64,000 nucleotides of DNA, taken from Coenobita brevimanus (lineage: Eukaryota; Arthropoda; Malacostraca; Decapoda; Coenobitidae). Below are positions 11,128 through 21,364 of the stretch, piece after piece. Each line of letters starts with the position of its first letter. Within the stretch, counting starts at the first letter, position 1. The DNA lies in the NCBI GenBank assembly GCA_032717465.1, contig CM064690.1, positions 30,303,153 to 30,367,152 of the forward strand, written 5' to 3'. The position numbers and the translations under genes were made by a program. Below the pieces are notes generated by a model. The model searched no databases. It was not told where the DNA came from and worked only from the letters and a program-made list of their open reading frames with translations.

Positions 11128-11292
11128 TGTTGCCCCAGGTTCATCTTAAAAATAAATCTGATGGATTACAAGCTGAAGTTGCCCTTCTCTGATAGTCTAT
11201 TATTTCCCTTTCTGGAGATTGGAAGAAACTGAGAGGAATTTTTAAAGCTGACTATATCAGTGCCACTGCAAGAAAGTGTTCCTCTTCAGCAC
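11128..11292 (-). repeat. Family B repeat in intron 2, diverged
   Basis: Inverted, decayed copy: 'TTGTTGCCCCAGGTTCATCT', 'GATTACAAGCTGAAGTTGCC', 'AACTGAGAGGAATTT'. It ends about 90 bases before exon 3. Confidence 0.6.
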
Positions 11293-11385
11293 TGACTAGG
11301 ATGATTGACAGATACAGTAGGCATTATTTATTGTCAGTTCTTTGTTTCTTTCAGACAAGACATGTTGATTATTGTTGTATTTCAG

Positions 11386-11653
11386 ATCCACCGGCCAGAC
11401 GTCTCATATAGCTACACAAGTGGGGGTGGGGTGGGGGGAGCTACATCGGGGCGGAGTAGTCCCTCAGCAGGTTACGCCCCAAGTCAGGGCTCCAAAGATG
11501 ATGACGTGGTGGGTGAGGGTGGTGGTGGTGGTAGTGGTGGTGGTGGGGGAAGCTATCATGGACGCCCAGACTCGCCCCCACCTAAAAGACGGAAACGATC
11601 CAGTGCCCCCGCTGCCGGCCACTCCGACACCAATACCACCAGTCACACTGCAG
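11386..11653 (+). CDS. BTB zinc-finger transcription factor, exon 3 (linker with nuclear localisation signal)
   Basis: Codons 127 to about 215, a low-complexity linker after the BTB domain. It runs from IHRPDVSYSYTSGGG through a Gly/Ser-rich stretch (GGGGGSGGGGGS, residues about 171-182) to DSPPPKRRKRSSAP. The PPPKRRKR cluster (about residues 190-197) is a classic basic nuclear localisation signal. The acceptor is TATTTCAG before 11386 and the donor is CACTGCAG|GTACTG. Exon 3 enters in phase 0 and leaves in phase 1. No known domain lies in it. The frame is fixed by exon 2 on one side and exon 4 on the other. Confidence 0.9.
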
Positions 11654-12916
11654 GTACTGTACAGTTTATGTCAATTTCATTCTAACATCATCCATATTTC
11701 TTGTGTTGTGATGCAAATCTATACTGTACAGTGAACACTGTTTTGGGAGTTGAGGTGCTGTTGCCATGGTGGCAGAGTTATTAGCACTGGTAGCATGAAG
11801 TTGCTGGCACAGTAGCATCAGTGCTTGGCACTTGGTGCAGACAGCTTGTACCACTTAACTCAGGTGTCTGTGCACCTTATGTGGGTTAGCAGTTAACATT
11901 GGTACCCTCAGCTTGGATAACTTTAGGCACATTTTGAGGTTTTCATATACTCATATCTTTTGTTGAAGACTAGAGCTGTGTGTTCTATGGATGCATATAG
12001 CATTCAGTTATCCATGCACTGTGTCAAATGATTGTACAGTTCGATATTTCTCATGTGAAACTTTGTCTCCAAAGTCACATCGTGGGTGAATTGAGATGGC
12101 CATATTTTCTAATTGTTGGTGTATGTGTGTGCTGGAACCTCAACAGGCTGGGGGTTACTGTGAACACTGATGAGCTTGGAGATAAACCAGCAAAGATTTG
12201 CAGCAAATGTGGGACATATACCATGTCAGTAAAGGAAAGGGTGGTAAAACTTAATACATTTTTTAAAAAGTTGTATTACAGAAAGTTATTAAGCATTTTA
12301 TCTTTGTTATGAGGTTAATTAAAAATGGAATATATTAGAAATCAGGCAAGCAAAAATTATTGTTTAATTTCTGTTTTATATATTTCTATAGGAGTCTGGA
12401 GTCACCCTATTTACAACCATTTTCACCAGTCAGTTTTCCGTATTTTCAACTGTAAGAAATATGCTGTTCACTTCTGTTTGCTTTTCAGTACTCCAGATAG
12501 ACTTGTTCCAGATTAGCCTACTTTCATCAGTTTTGGTATCCAGTGTGCTATGGAATGCTCATGCCAGAAAAGTTTTTTTTGGGCTAGAAATTTGGGGGCA
12601 AATTTGAGGATTTCCATTTTTTGTTCCTAGTTATTGCCTAAATGATGAACAGAGAAACAGTGGTTTTATTTGAAGACTGCAGCCAAAGAGCAAAGTCTCT
12701 GGGGAAAGAGACTTGTTCAGGTGGGTAGATATAATCGTGTCAACTTCCCCCCCCCCCCCTTCCTTTCTTTTTTTTAAGTGACCCCAGTTGATGTTATCAA
12801 GGGTAAAACCTAGAAGAAGTAATTATGGTAACCTGAATGATGCAGTAATCTTGTATCTAAGGGTAGCATCTGTCTCCACCTTTACCTGTGTATGCCTAAT
12901 GATGTTTACTGTACAG
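11654..12916. other. Intron 3, 5' part, nothing recognised
   Basis: No gene or family repeat recognised. A short C run followed by a T-rich tract lies near 12746-12776. Confidence 0.5.
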
Positions 12917-13229
12917 AGAGTCTGGTGGCTTCCCACCCTTACTTATACTTCCCAACACTGTATGCAACAGTATCATTCATATTCTAGTGGGTGTGATGGA
13001 GGCTTTTCATCTTTACCTGCAGAAACATGATAGCAGTGCTGACATTTCAAAGGATGTGGTAGAGGCTTCCTTACATAATACACTACAGCATCATTGCCAT
13101 TGCAGAGTGTGTGGTAGAGGCTTCCTTACATAATACACTACAGCATCATTGCCATTGCAGAGTGTGTGGTGGAGGCTTTCCACCCTTGCCTCTACTTTCA
13201 TATACACAACAGCATTGTTCACATTGCAG
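12917..13229 (+). repeat. Tandem array of duplicated splice acceptors before exon 4
   Basis: About five imperfect units of 53-71 bases, each with the pattern pyrimidine-rich stretch, (C)AG, then G(T)GTGGT(A/G)GAGGC. Unit starts are near 12917, 12988, 13053, 13106 and 13161, and the real exon 4 start at 13230 is the last in the series. Units 4 and 5 are nearly identical ('CATTGCCATTGCAG' then 'AGTGTGTGGT'). Each therefore carries a potential 3' splice site plus a copy of the first bases of exon 4. Use of the acceptor at 13160 would add 69 bases (23 codons) in frame with no stop. The one at 13105 would shift the frame. Confidence 0.8.
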
Positions 13230-13457
13230 AGGGTGTGGTGGAGGCATCTGTGGAGGTGGAAACTGGTGCCAGCCTCAGCAGTGGTGGGGGTCTGACGGGG
13301 GATGAGGACATGCGTCTGGACAGGAGGGAGTTGAAGAGCGAACCAGGTGATGCCTCCTTGGCTGAGGTGTACAGTGAATCCTCTGATCTCAGTACTGACC
13401 CACATTCCCACTCTGGGGAGGGCATGGATCCACGACAACCTGTATTGTATCCTATAG
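13230..13457 (+). CDS. BTB zinc-finger transcription factor, exon 4 (acidic/Ser-rich linker)
   Basis: Residues about 216-291, starting EGVVEASVEVETGASL, then GDEDMRLDRRELKSEPGDAS and an acidic/Ser stretch EVYSESSDLSTDPHSHSGEG. No domain is recognised. 'LKSE' fits the sumoylation consensus and is common in this class of factors, but that is inference. The acceptor is CACATTGCAG before 13230 and the donor is CCTATAG|GTCAGT. It enters and leaves in phase 1 (228 bases), so skipping it would keep the frame. The acceptor lies at the end of a series of duplicated acceptors, so alternative 5' ends of this exon are possible. Confidence 0.88.
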
Positions 13458-13502
13458 GTCAGTCGATTTCCTCACTCGAGTCTTGGGGTTGTATTCTTGT
13501 TA

Positions 13503-13853
13503 GCAAAGGAGGATTTGTATCTCATCTTTATTAGCCATTTGTTTTACATAACATACATTAATTTTCTCTTATATGTTATGTAAGTCATTTTTAACAGGAG
13601 AGGGACATTCATGTGGTGGCACCAATATAGCTGGATAACACTGTTGCCCAGTTATGCAAAAGTCAGTTGACTGACTCCTTATCCCCTGAAAGAAGGATGT
13701 TGGAATTCAGAGAGCCACTGGGCTCATGTCTAGAGGAGTCAGGGGCCACAACAGCATGGTGATAATAAAAAGCTGTAAATAACATACAAGAGGATAATGA
13801 GATGTAGTATGTAAAAAAATATGGCTGAGGAAGCTGTGCTAGGAAGCCTCCTT
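13503..13853 (+). repeat. Family A repeat split by a family B copy, second case
   Basis: Left arm of A at about 13503-13590 ('TTTATTAGCCATTTGTTTTA', 'TTCTCTTATATGTTATGTAA'), family B in + direction at about 13598-13755, right arm of A at about 13770-13853 ('AACATACAAGAGGATAATGA', 'GTGCTAGGAAGCCTCC'). The same order and orientation occur at 9125-9520 and 22540-22935. Confidence 0.7.
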
Positions 13854-14169
13854 CACCAACAAGAATATGACCCCTGCAGTGCACACCGTACCGTATATTG
13901 CAAGCCTTTATCGTTTTTTAAAGTATTATCTGTGATCTCAACATTCAATGGATTAAGAATTCACCGAGTGAAATGAGCGCATACCGTATATACATTAAAA
14001 ATTTGCCGTATCATGTCATACAGGTTAGTGGCTTTCCTCACATGAGTGTTGTCAAACACTCCATACATTGCAGGCATGTAGCAATTTTTAATTTTGGACA
14101 GTCGGCAACATGGCAATGTTTTCAAAATTGGCTGTACCGTATTGTTGCTTTTCTCACTTGAGTCTCACA

Positions 14170-14340
14170 GTTGTTGTTGTAGTGACCCCAGGCTCATCTG
14201 AACATGATCCCAGTGGACTGTAGACTGAAGTTACCTTTCTGCTGCAGTCCAACCTTCTCCTTTCGTGGGATAGAGAGAAGTTAAGGGACATTCGTGTAAC
14301 AATGCCACTACCTGTAGGCATCCTTTCCCAGCAGTGAGTC
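14170..14340 (-). repeat. Family B repeat in intron 4
   Basis: Inverted copy, with 'TTGTTGTTGTAGTGACCCCA', 'AGTGGACTGTAGACTGAAGT', 'GGATAGAGAGAAGTTAAGGG' and 'GGCATCCTTTCCCAGCA'. Confidence 0.7.
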
Positions 14341-15034
14341 TTGCACTTTGCATCATATATTCCAGCCTTTACAGTTTTTTTGAGGGTCTGTAATGTCAAC
14401 ACGCCATGGAGTATAAATTACTATGTAAAATAAGCCATAAAATTTACAAAGTGAAATTAACTAAAAAATATTCGATAAATAAAATGAACTCAACTTGCCA
14501 TGGATTAAGAAATTTGATTTGTGAGCAAAAATGTCATATTAGTTTACTAAAAATTGTTCTTATATGATGTTCAGTTTGAAGTAAAGTTTAATGTAATAAC
14601 AAAAATAGTAATTTAAATGTTCATTTTAAAGTAGGGTATAATGTTACTTAAATTTAAACTTGCATCGTAAAGTCAGGTTGCTCTTGGTCACTAGACTTTA
14701 AGTGCCACATTTATATTTTCACAGTGGAGATGTAACTGTTATACTTTGTACTGCTGTGTTCAAATTATATATACACTTACGCTTCTTTTTCCTCATTTGT
14801 ATATATTTTGGCAGTGAGTTTGAGCACATTGTACATAAATGGTTGTACATAAGATTTACAGAGAGTATATCATTTACAAAGAGTATGAGCACTGAATGTT
14901 TTTTGTAAATCAGTGTTTGAGTTGCTGTAGTTGGGTGAAGGAAATTTAGTTAATGCACTGCTTGTAAGATAATAGCCCATTAAATGTAATGTAGGGTAAA
15001 TGGTACGAGTTAAGGACAGGTAGTAATTGTCAGT
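14341..15034. other. Intron 4 segment, nothing recognised
   Basis: AT-rich, no coding frame of interest and no repeat family recognised. Intron 4 runs from 13458 to 23000. Confidence 0.5.
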
Positions 15035-15335
15035 TAAATACAGAGTGTCATGGGATGCGTGTTAGAAACTTCAGGACGTTATTCAGGGGCTAATTTTTGT
15101 GCAGTAAATGCTGTGTCAACTGGGGTCTGATTCTTAGCCTTTACAGAGCTGCAGTTACTGGTGACCTTATGGGTGAAAATGGTCTTCCTCATAATTCACC
15201 CTTAAGTCCATCTGTAATAGTAGCTCCATAACCGGTGAGATTTGGACCATGTTGATATTGCATTATTACTCAAACTTATCCCCAAAATGATCTGAGGTTT
15301 GATGCTTATATCTCAAAACACCTTGTATTAGTACA
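15035..15335. repeat. Family F fold-back repeat, copy 1
   Basis: About 300 bp, matching 15750-16055 block by block: 'ACAGAGTGTCATGGGATG', 'GAAACTTCAGGACGTTATTC', 'ACAGAGCTGCAGTTACTGGT', 'GACCTTATGGGTGAAAAT', ending 'TCTCAAAACACCTTGTAT'. The ends are roughly complementary, so the element can fold on itself. Confidence 0.7.
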
Positions 15336-15465
15336 TAAGCCATTCTTCCTGAGTACACTCATATTGCTGCTTAGTAATAGAGGAAGTAACAAGTGAAATA
15401 TTAGTATTTGTGTTGGTGTAAGTTCTAGTGCCCTTTCCCACTTTAGCTCGTGCATTGTTATAGTT

Positions 15466-15655
15466 GTGTTCTAGGTGGCATAGGAGGCTTTGTAGCACCT
15501 TTTCCTGAGTACTTTATTCTGCACATTACTCTTAACACCCTGATGTTTAGCTATGCCGACACTTATGTAATACAAATAGGATACAAGAATATGTTGTGGT
15601 GTAATATTCAAAATAAATTTCCAAGGGTGTTACATAGCCTCTTATCCACCAGGAA
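15466..15655. repeat. Family A fold-back repeat, complete copy
   Basis: Left arm 'TTCTAGGTGGCATAGGAGGC' then 'TTTGTAGCACCTTTTCCTGA'; right arm ends 'TGTTACATAGCCTCTTATCC'. This copy shows most clearly that the element ends reach a 'TTCTAGGTGGCA'-type sequence. Confidence 0.72.
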
Positions 15656-15749
15656 TATGCCTTAAGCACCATACATACCATAAACTTTAATTGTCACTTG
15701 TTTTCTAGCTTGTACTAGTGACATTGTGTATATAAGTGAAAGTACCAGT

Positions 15750-16055
15750 ATACAGAGTGTCCTAGGACTGTGTGAGAAACTTCAGTTGGCCATTCTTAGA
15801 ATTCTTTTGAGTACAGTAATAAGTGCCATATGAACATGAGTACAATTCTGAACCACTACAGAGTTACAGTTACTGATGACCTTATGGGCAAAATTGATCT
15901 CCCTAAGAATCTTAATTCACCCATAACGTAGTCAGTAACTGTAGTCCTGTAGCTGTTGAGAATTGGTCCTACGTTGATATATCATTTTGTACTCAGAATT
16001 AGCTGGTGAATAATTTGAAGTTTCCCACATGTTTCTCAGAACACCCAGTATATTA
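15750..16055. repeat. Family F fold-back repeat, copy 2
   Basis: Starts 'ACAGAGTGTCCTAGGACTGT' and ends 'TCTCAGAACACCCAGTAT'. The first ~65 bases and the reverse complement of the last ~65 bases align (for example 'GAAACTTCAGTTGGCCATTC' against the complement of 'GTGAATAATTTGAAGTTTC'). It lies about 415 bases from copy 1 in the same order. Confidence 0.72.
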
Positions 16056-16282
16056 AAAAAAAAAAGCTTGCATATTAAAGAAGGGTAGCAGTGAGTGAAT
16101 ATCAAAAATAGTGGACGAGGATATGAATTTGAAAAGGGATCCATTGTTGTTATTTTTCTAATAGTCCAAACCGTACTTTAATTATTTACTGTGAGTATTG
16201 CCAAACTGGTATAATAGCCAGTGTACTTGCGGAAGGGCCACAGGGTACCATAACTGGCAAGAAGTAAACAGACTTTGGCAAA

Positions 16283-16470
16283 AACACTGTCTATCTGTCT
16301 GATGCTCAGCATCTTTATTCCATAAGAAGTGGCCACCAATGAATCACTTCCATGTCACCCTGTCCTCTCTCATCAGTTGTCATCTCTCCTACTGACACCC
16401 CCTTTCTCATATACCTCTCCACCTCATCCCACCATATAATCCTCAGTCTCCCCCTCCCTCTCCTCACTAG
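16283..16470 (-). mobile_element. GATA-tailed LINE, 3' end fragment
   Basis: On the minus strand it encodes the C-terminal 'RGRGRLRIIWWDEVERYMRK' region and the characteristic end (...WRRF/HWWP). It matches the last ~60 codons of the intact copy at 26425-28074. A 'CTATCTGTCTGATG' stretch at the 3' side is a decayed GATA-type tail. Confidence 0.8.
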
Positions 16471-16879
16471 GGCTGGAAAAGCAATAAATTCGTATTGGAG
16501 AAAACTTTGAAATAAACCTTCAGTACACTTAAACTGTTGGTCCATTATACAGCCTCCATTTTGACAGGGTATACTCGCCTAACCCCTCTGTACCACCACC
16601 ACAATTCCATTTCATTCCATTTTTTTTTTTTTTCCCCCTCTCTCCCTCATGCCCATTTGTTTTATCCAAGTTATATGGAATATATTTTGAAGGAAATCTT
16701 GACAGCACTCAAACCACTAATTCTGCAACACACATTTTTACAAGATCTACTTTTCTGCCACAGCCTTACTGCCCACCAACATGCCAGCTCATTCTATCCA
16801 TTCCTTAACTTACCATCCTCATTCCCCCCAACCCTGATGGTTTCATGGCATGAATACAGGTCATGTTTTGACCTATAAT

Positions 16880-17025
16880 TGTGTAAGTGCAAGAAATGGT
16901 TGGGGTTTGTTGTTCACATAATGCTACTAAGGGTCAGACTAGGCTTGTCACCCGAGCCTTAAATGTTACAACTAGCTTAGTCCCAGTCCCCTACACTCAT
17001 TACATCATTACAAGACAAAAAAAAG
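16880..17025 (+). repeat. Family C repeat, degraded copy
   Basis: 'GGTTGGGGTTTGTTGTTCAC', 'GTCACCCGAGCCTTAAATGT' and 'AGTCCCAGTCCCCTACAC' align with the better copy at 17308-17515. The tRNA-like head is lost. The flanks 16471-16879 show nothing else recognised. Confidence 0.6.
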
Positions 17026-17087
17026 GTTAGATGGTTAATGGATGGATGTTATTATCCTCATCATCCAAACACCCTTTCTCTCTCTCT

Positions 17088-17090
<3 letters not shown>

Positions 17091-17124
<34 letters not shown>
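17091..17124 (+). repeat. Poly-A tract
   Basis: About 34 consecutive A after a short CT repeat. It could be the tail of an unrecognised retrocopy; no upstream gene body was identified. Confidence 0.7.
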
Positions 17125-17125
<1 letters not shown>

Positions 17126-17307
17126 AATTGGAATGGAGAGTGTCCAGAAACAGGAAAAGGAAAATACAGAAATAGAATTATCAAAAGGCTGCTTGGAAAA
17201 AATGGGCCAGACATTTATTCACTCATCATTCAGACTTCCAAAATCCATCCTTCATGTCACAAACAAAAACCATCCCCACCTAAATTTTATATCTTATATT
17301 TTCACTG

Positions 17308-17515
17308 TCGTTTAGTGGGTAATTAAGGCACTCCACTCGGACGGGGCTGGTTCAGGTTTATATCCAGGGGGTGGTTAGGGTTTATTGCTCACGTGATGCC
17401 ACTCAGGTTTGAGTGAGGCTGGTCACTCTCATCTTAAATGTCAGGACCAACTTGCCTAGCCCCGGACTCCTACACACCTCTGAGGCAACACTGGATTAGT
17501 TGATGAATGAGAGAT
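17308..17515 (+). mobile_element. Family C, probable tRNA-derived SINE with GAT-type tail
   Basis: The head has 'CGTTTAGTGGGTAATTAAGG' (the better copy at 29030 reads TGGTTTAGTGG, which fits the A-box consensus) and 'AGGTTTATATCC' about 40 bases on, a weak B box. Then come 'GTTTATTGCTCACGTGATGC', 'ACTCTCATCTTAAATGTCAG', 'CTTGCCTAGCCCCGG' and a GATGA-like end. It recurs at 16880, 29030, 62690 and, inverted and partial, at 40840. The SINE assignment rests on the box spacing and is moderate. Confidence 0.6.
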
Positions 17516-17613
17516 TGAAATATTTTCAATGGCATTTTACAAACCATTGTGGGATCTAATTTGTTATGTAAAAATTTTGCCCTTGAAGTTGGTACCCTAT
17601 CAATATAAGACGC

Positions 17614-18472
17614 TACCATATTTCCTTTACGATAAGGTGCTACCAGTGCTAAGATGCACCCTATAATACGGTAGGTATTTGGGGGGAAAAATATTTGAGG
17701 ATTTAATAGCTTACCTTATAAACAAGTCTAAGGCACCAACTCTGTGGTGCCATTTTTCTTTGTGCCACAGCAAATTATCACATAGTGGACCTAATCAAAT
17801 ATTTGTGGTTATTATTAATTAGATGTACCTAGTTCAGCACAATATTATACCTGTTCACATCAGCAACAACTCATAGTTGCCACTACAATGCATGTAAACA
17901 CACTGGCTACAGCTCGTTTACATCCAGCTCCCATCAGTTGATGTTTTTATGTTCAGTAGCTCGAGTGAACCTTTACAACCCACATCCCCAACAGAATTCA
18001 TTCAGTTCAGCCAATAGAGTCTTTATCGTAATATTGCTTTATTACACAGTACCAATATATCAGTACATATTGCCAGTTTCTGTTTTATAATACCATGCCT
18101 GTCTTCTCCGCTTTGATTCCATTCTGTTCATTTGTGGAGGGGTGTCGTCTGCGGAGTAATTGTGCAGACAATTTTGGTAATGTCATCTGCTTTGATGACT
18201 GTAGTGAGTGCTTTGTATCTCGTGACAGCGGTTCATGAATGCTAGCATCTCGTGAGTGGGGTTCGTGAGTGCTTTTATCTCATGACTGGAATTCCTCAAT
18301 GCTAGTATATTGTGATTTGGGTTCGTGAGTGCTTTTATCTTGTAACTGGGGTTTGTGAGGGTTGGCAAACTCCTTTCTTCAACTTGATCTTCGAGTGCTA
18401 AGACGCAGGGTGATGTTTGAGTGCATTTTTCTCTGGAAAAAAAACGCGTCTTATCATAGGGGAAATACGGTA
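17614..18472. mobile_element. Non-autonomous DNA transposon with terminal inverted repeats
   Basis: The left end TACCATATTTCCTTTACGAT and the reverse complement of the right end (TACCGTATTTCCCCTATGAT, ending at 18472) are imperfect inverted repeats. They continue into 'AAGRYGC' and 'TCACCCTGCGTCTTAGCACT'-like blocks. About 860 bp, no transposase seen. Inside, at 18200-18365, a ~36-bp unit ('ATCTCGTGAGTGGGGTTCGT') is repeated about four times. A TA at each end may be the target duplication. Superfamily not assigned. Confidence 0.65.
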
Positions 18473-18606
18473 ATCACCTCACGCATAGTACTAATATTCA
18501 TCTGACTATTTTCTCATATATGGTCAGAGATAGTGGCGATTAAATGTTAGTATATTTCAGTATGATACCTTTTTTAGCATAATATATCATATATTCACTC
18601 AGTAAG

Positions 18607-18790
18607 CTGTAGCAGCCGTGGCTCAGTGGGTTAGAGCGCTCCGCTCTGACCAAAGGGTCGGAGGATCAAATCCACCCAAGGGTCATTGGTAGACATCAGG
18701 AAGGGCATCTGGTCATAAAATGCTACATGCTCCAGTCCAAAGTCCTCTACCCAGGGACAACGCCTTAGCTCGTCGGGGATACCTGACGTA
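18607..18790 (+). mobile_element. tRNA-derived SINE
   Basis: 'TGGCTCAGTGGGTTAGAGCG' is a good tRNA A box region and 'GGATCAAATCC' about 40 bases later is a near-consensus B box, so the head derives from a tRNA with an internal Pol III promoter. The body continues 'AGGAAGGGCATCTGGTCATA', a block shared by many tRNA SINEs, and ends near 'GACGTAAAACC'. It is followed by AT-rich DNA. A tRNA gene is excluded because the 3' acceptor half does not pair. Confidence 0.82.
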
Positions 18791-19754
18791 AAACCAAATT
18801 ATTACTGTATTTTATATTTTATATTCACTCAGTAAGCTGTCCTTCTTACACATACCAGCTTTTTGATGCAGTCATTCTAGGTCAGGGTACAGTACTTGAG
18901 AATTCATAAAAACCTAGTAAGAATTTGAGTGTAATTCAAGTTGTGCAGTATATATTGGTAAACCTCAGTTCAAAATATTTATAGTGAATCTGAATTGGTA
19001 TTTTAAAATGTGTTGCCTTTAGAGCAAGAGAGAGAGAGAGACAGGTGTAAGCTCAATGGGTGTACTCACGAGGAATATTAGAGTCTGTAGCTTTGATTAA
19101 GTTAGCTGTAGTGCAAAAAATACTCAATGATTTTGTAAATAAAGAAGTAATACATATATTTTGTAAGGAAAAAAGTACAGTAAATAAGTAATGTTTCACT
19201 GCCATAGTCTTAAGCACTTTATGTACAAATGGGTGTTGCTAACTTGTACAAAGGAATATCTTTTAAGAGCACTGTATATGTTCACTGTTCAAACTGTTTG
19301 TAATGCACATTAAGCTTTAAGTATATATGTGTGGCAGTATTATTTGAACAGTAGGGAATATTGATATATAAAACACCTGTAGGACGTAAATAATAAGGGG
19401 TTTGAGTAGGGAAACAGCTCAAGATTGTGCAGCTAGGAGAGCAGCCATCTAGTGAGAAGAATGTAACATAACGTAATGTAACAAAACATAGGAAAAGAAT
19501 ATTATTTAGAACACTTAAAGACTGTGTGTAATTTGTGAGATTTTATGTTGTGGTGCTTGCTTTAGTGACCAAGGGAAGTTGTTATTTTGAAGTTGTTAAA
19601 ATGTGGAAAAGAAAGTATCATGGTCATGCCCTCTCCACTCCCCATCCCCAGAGCCCCACCATGTTTTAACCCCAGCTGCTTACTGCCCATCGTTAATAAA
19701 TTTTCAGCCTTTGTTTTCATCCCTCCTGTTAACTGTAAGGGTCATGTTCTGTGT
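18791..19754. other. Intron 4 segment, nothing recognised
   Basis: AT-rich, with a short GA repeat near 19025-19042. No exon, RNA gene or family repeat recognised. Confidence 0.5.
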
Positions 19755-19890
19755 GGCTTGGCATATATCGTAATATCTCTTCCTTAGTGATTTATTCTGC
19801 ATATTACACCTCAATATTGTACCTCAGTATCCTCGTGTAAATTATTTATTCCGTATATTACATCTCAGTGTCCTCCTGTATGATATAAAG
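19755..19890. repeat. Family A arm repeated twice
   Basis: 'CTCTTCCTTAGTGATTTATT' with 'CTGCATATTACACCTCAATA' is followed by a second arm-like stretch 'ATTTATTCCGTATATTACAT'. Both face the same way, so this is a tandem half-element, not a full palindrome. A 23-base A run follows at about 20052-20074. Confidence 0.6.
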
Positions 19891-20444
19891 GTATTATAAA
19901 TACCTTATGAGAGATTGTTATTGATTTTGAGGGTTTGAATGGTCAGTGAATGAGTGTGTGGCCTGTTTCACTGGGCATGCTTTGGATTAGTTCTCCCTCT
20001 GTCATGTTTTCCTCTCCTTTCTGGACCATACCTCATCCTTTCTTTAGGTGGAAAAAAAAAAAAAAAAAAAAAAATGATGATGATGATATGCAAAATTAAA
20101 TGCTAAGAAAGAGATGCTGTGAAACTCCTATGCCACCTTAAGTCTTTTGTAGTTTATGAATATGTTACCACTGAAAACAAAGCTACTGTTTCAGGAGCAT
20201 TATGATGACATTAAATAAAATTAATCTATACATTGACAGACCAAGGTCAGATGGTGACTCTTGGCTGATAGTAACTCTTTAACCTTTTTTCCTTAGTCGT
20301 GGGAATGGTTCATGGGTTGCTTAGAATAATTTGTATTCAAAATCTCTTCCTTTGAGCTGATGGTTATTGATATTTCCAAATTTAGTTTAAGTAGAACTGT
20401 ACTATATGCACATATCTGTCATTGACCCAAGAGTCCAGGCAACG

Positions 20445-20612
20445 TCCTTGTTATTTTATTCTTGCTGCCACCAGATGATCTTATTCAGTTTCAAGTAGAC
20501 TTCAGGTACTGAAGGGTCTATTAAGGCTTTATCTGGCACTGCCATTTTGAAGTCTGTGCCAGTCTGAATAAAATCATTAGGATGTAACAAGATAGAATAA
20601 GTAGCCACATTG
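20445..20612. repeat. Family E fold-back repeat
   Basis: Left arm 'TTATTCTTGCTGCCACCAGA' then 'TGATCTTATTCAGTTTCAAG'; right arm 'GTCTGAATAAAATCATTAGG' then 'ATGTAACAAGATAGAATAA'. The arms are reverse complements of each other (consensus CCAGATGATTTTATTCAGCT). The middle often contains 'GGTTAGATATAG' and 'CATTAACCC'. Non-coding, MITE-like, with about ten more copies. Confidence 0.72.
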
Positions 20613-20844
20613 AATGGGGTAAGGGTTTGCATATGGCGAACATCAGAGCTGCCACTGCCGCCTATATCAGCTTGGCAATGAGTTTTGTTAAGAAACAAAA
20701 CACATTGATTGGCATCAAGCTTTGCACTGTTGCTTTAGAGTGTCAGGTGAAAGTTACAGTCTGCGACACTGTTACAAATTTGAATAGTGTGTAGATTATA
20801 AGTATTTGCCAGTTGTATACATGAGTTGTCTGTTCCAAATTAAA

Positions 20845-21015
20845 CTTACTCTTAGCCATGTCTTGTTCCCTTCCACACCTGCCCATACTCTCTCCCTCTA
20901 ACTTTATCATCTGTAACTATAATTCTGTATGTAGATTGGACTGTAGTTACAGGTGATAGAGCTAGAGTAATGGGGTGTGAACAGTTGTGGAAGGATGCGA
21001 GACATGGCTTAGTAT
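20845..21015. repeat. Family H fold-back repeat, copy 1
   Basis: 'CCATGTCTTGTTCCCTTCCA', 'CACCTGCCCATACTCTCTCC' and 'ATCTGTAACTATAATTCTGT' are mirrored by 'GTTACAGGTGATAGAGCTAG', 'GTGTGAACAGTTGTGGAAGG' and 'GAGACATGGC'. About 170 bp, able to fold along nearly its whole length. Other copies are near 33460 and 45425. Confidence 0.72.
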
Positions 21016-21364
21016 AATGGTGAATTGGAATGGAAGATATTGTAGGGATGTTGCAGAGAATTTACTGTGACTTCACACACTGTAGTCACCACTGAGTAAT
21101 GATCTCTGTAATACCCACTTAATACTTTAATATTATCATAAAAGCAAAACTAAAGCATATTCTGACAGAGGAGTAAGTAAAAGAGCAATTACCTGTTCTA
21201 TTTCATTTAATTTGTGGTACTGTGTTGATTTTGTTAAAACCGAGAGCACAAAGTTATGGACAAATCTTAAGTACAGTATTATGATAATTTCTGAAGAGGG
21301 TGATGATGGTAGAATATATTTGACCCTTCTACATCATTGCTGACTACATTCAGTAGGAATCAAG

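Noticed and set aside
18607..18680. Functional tRNA gene
   Set aside because: A and B boxes are good but the 3' side does not close an acceptor stem; the body marks it as a SINE.
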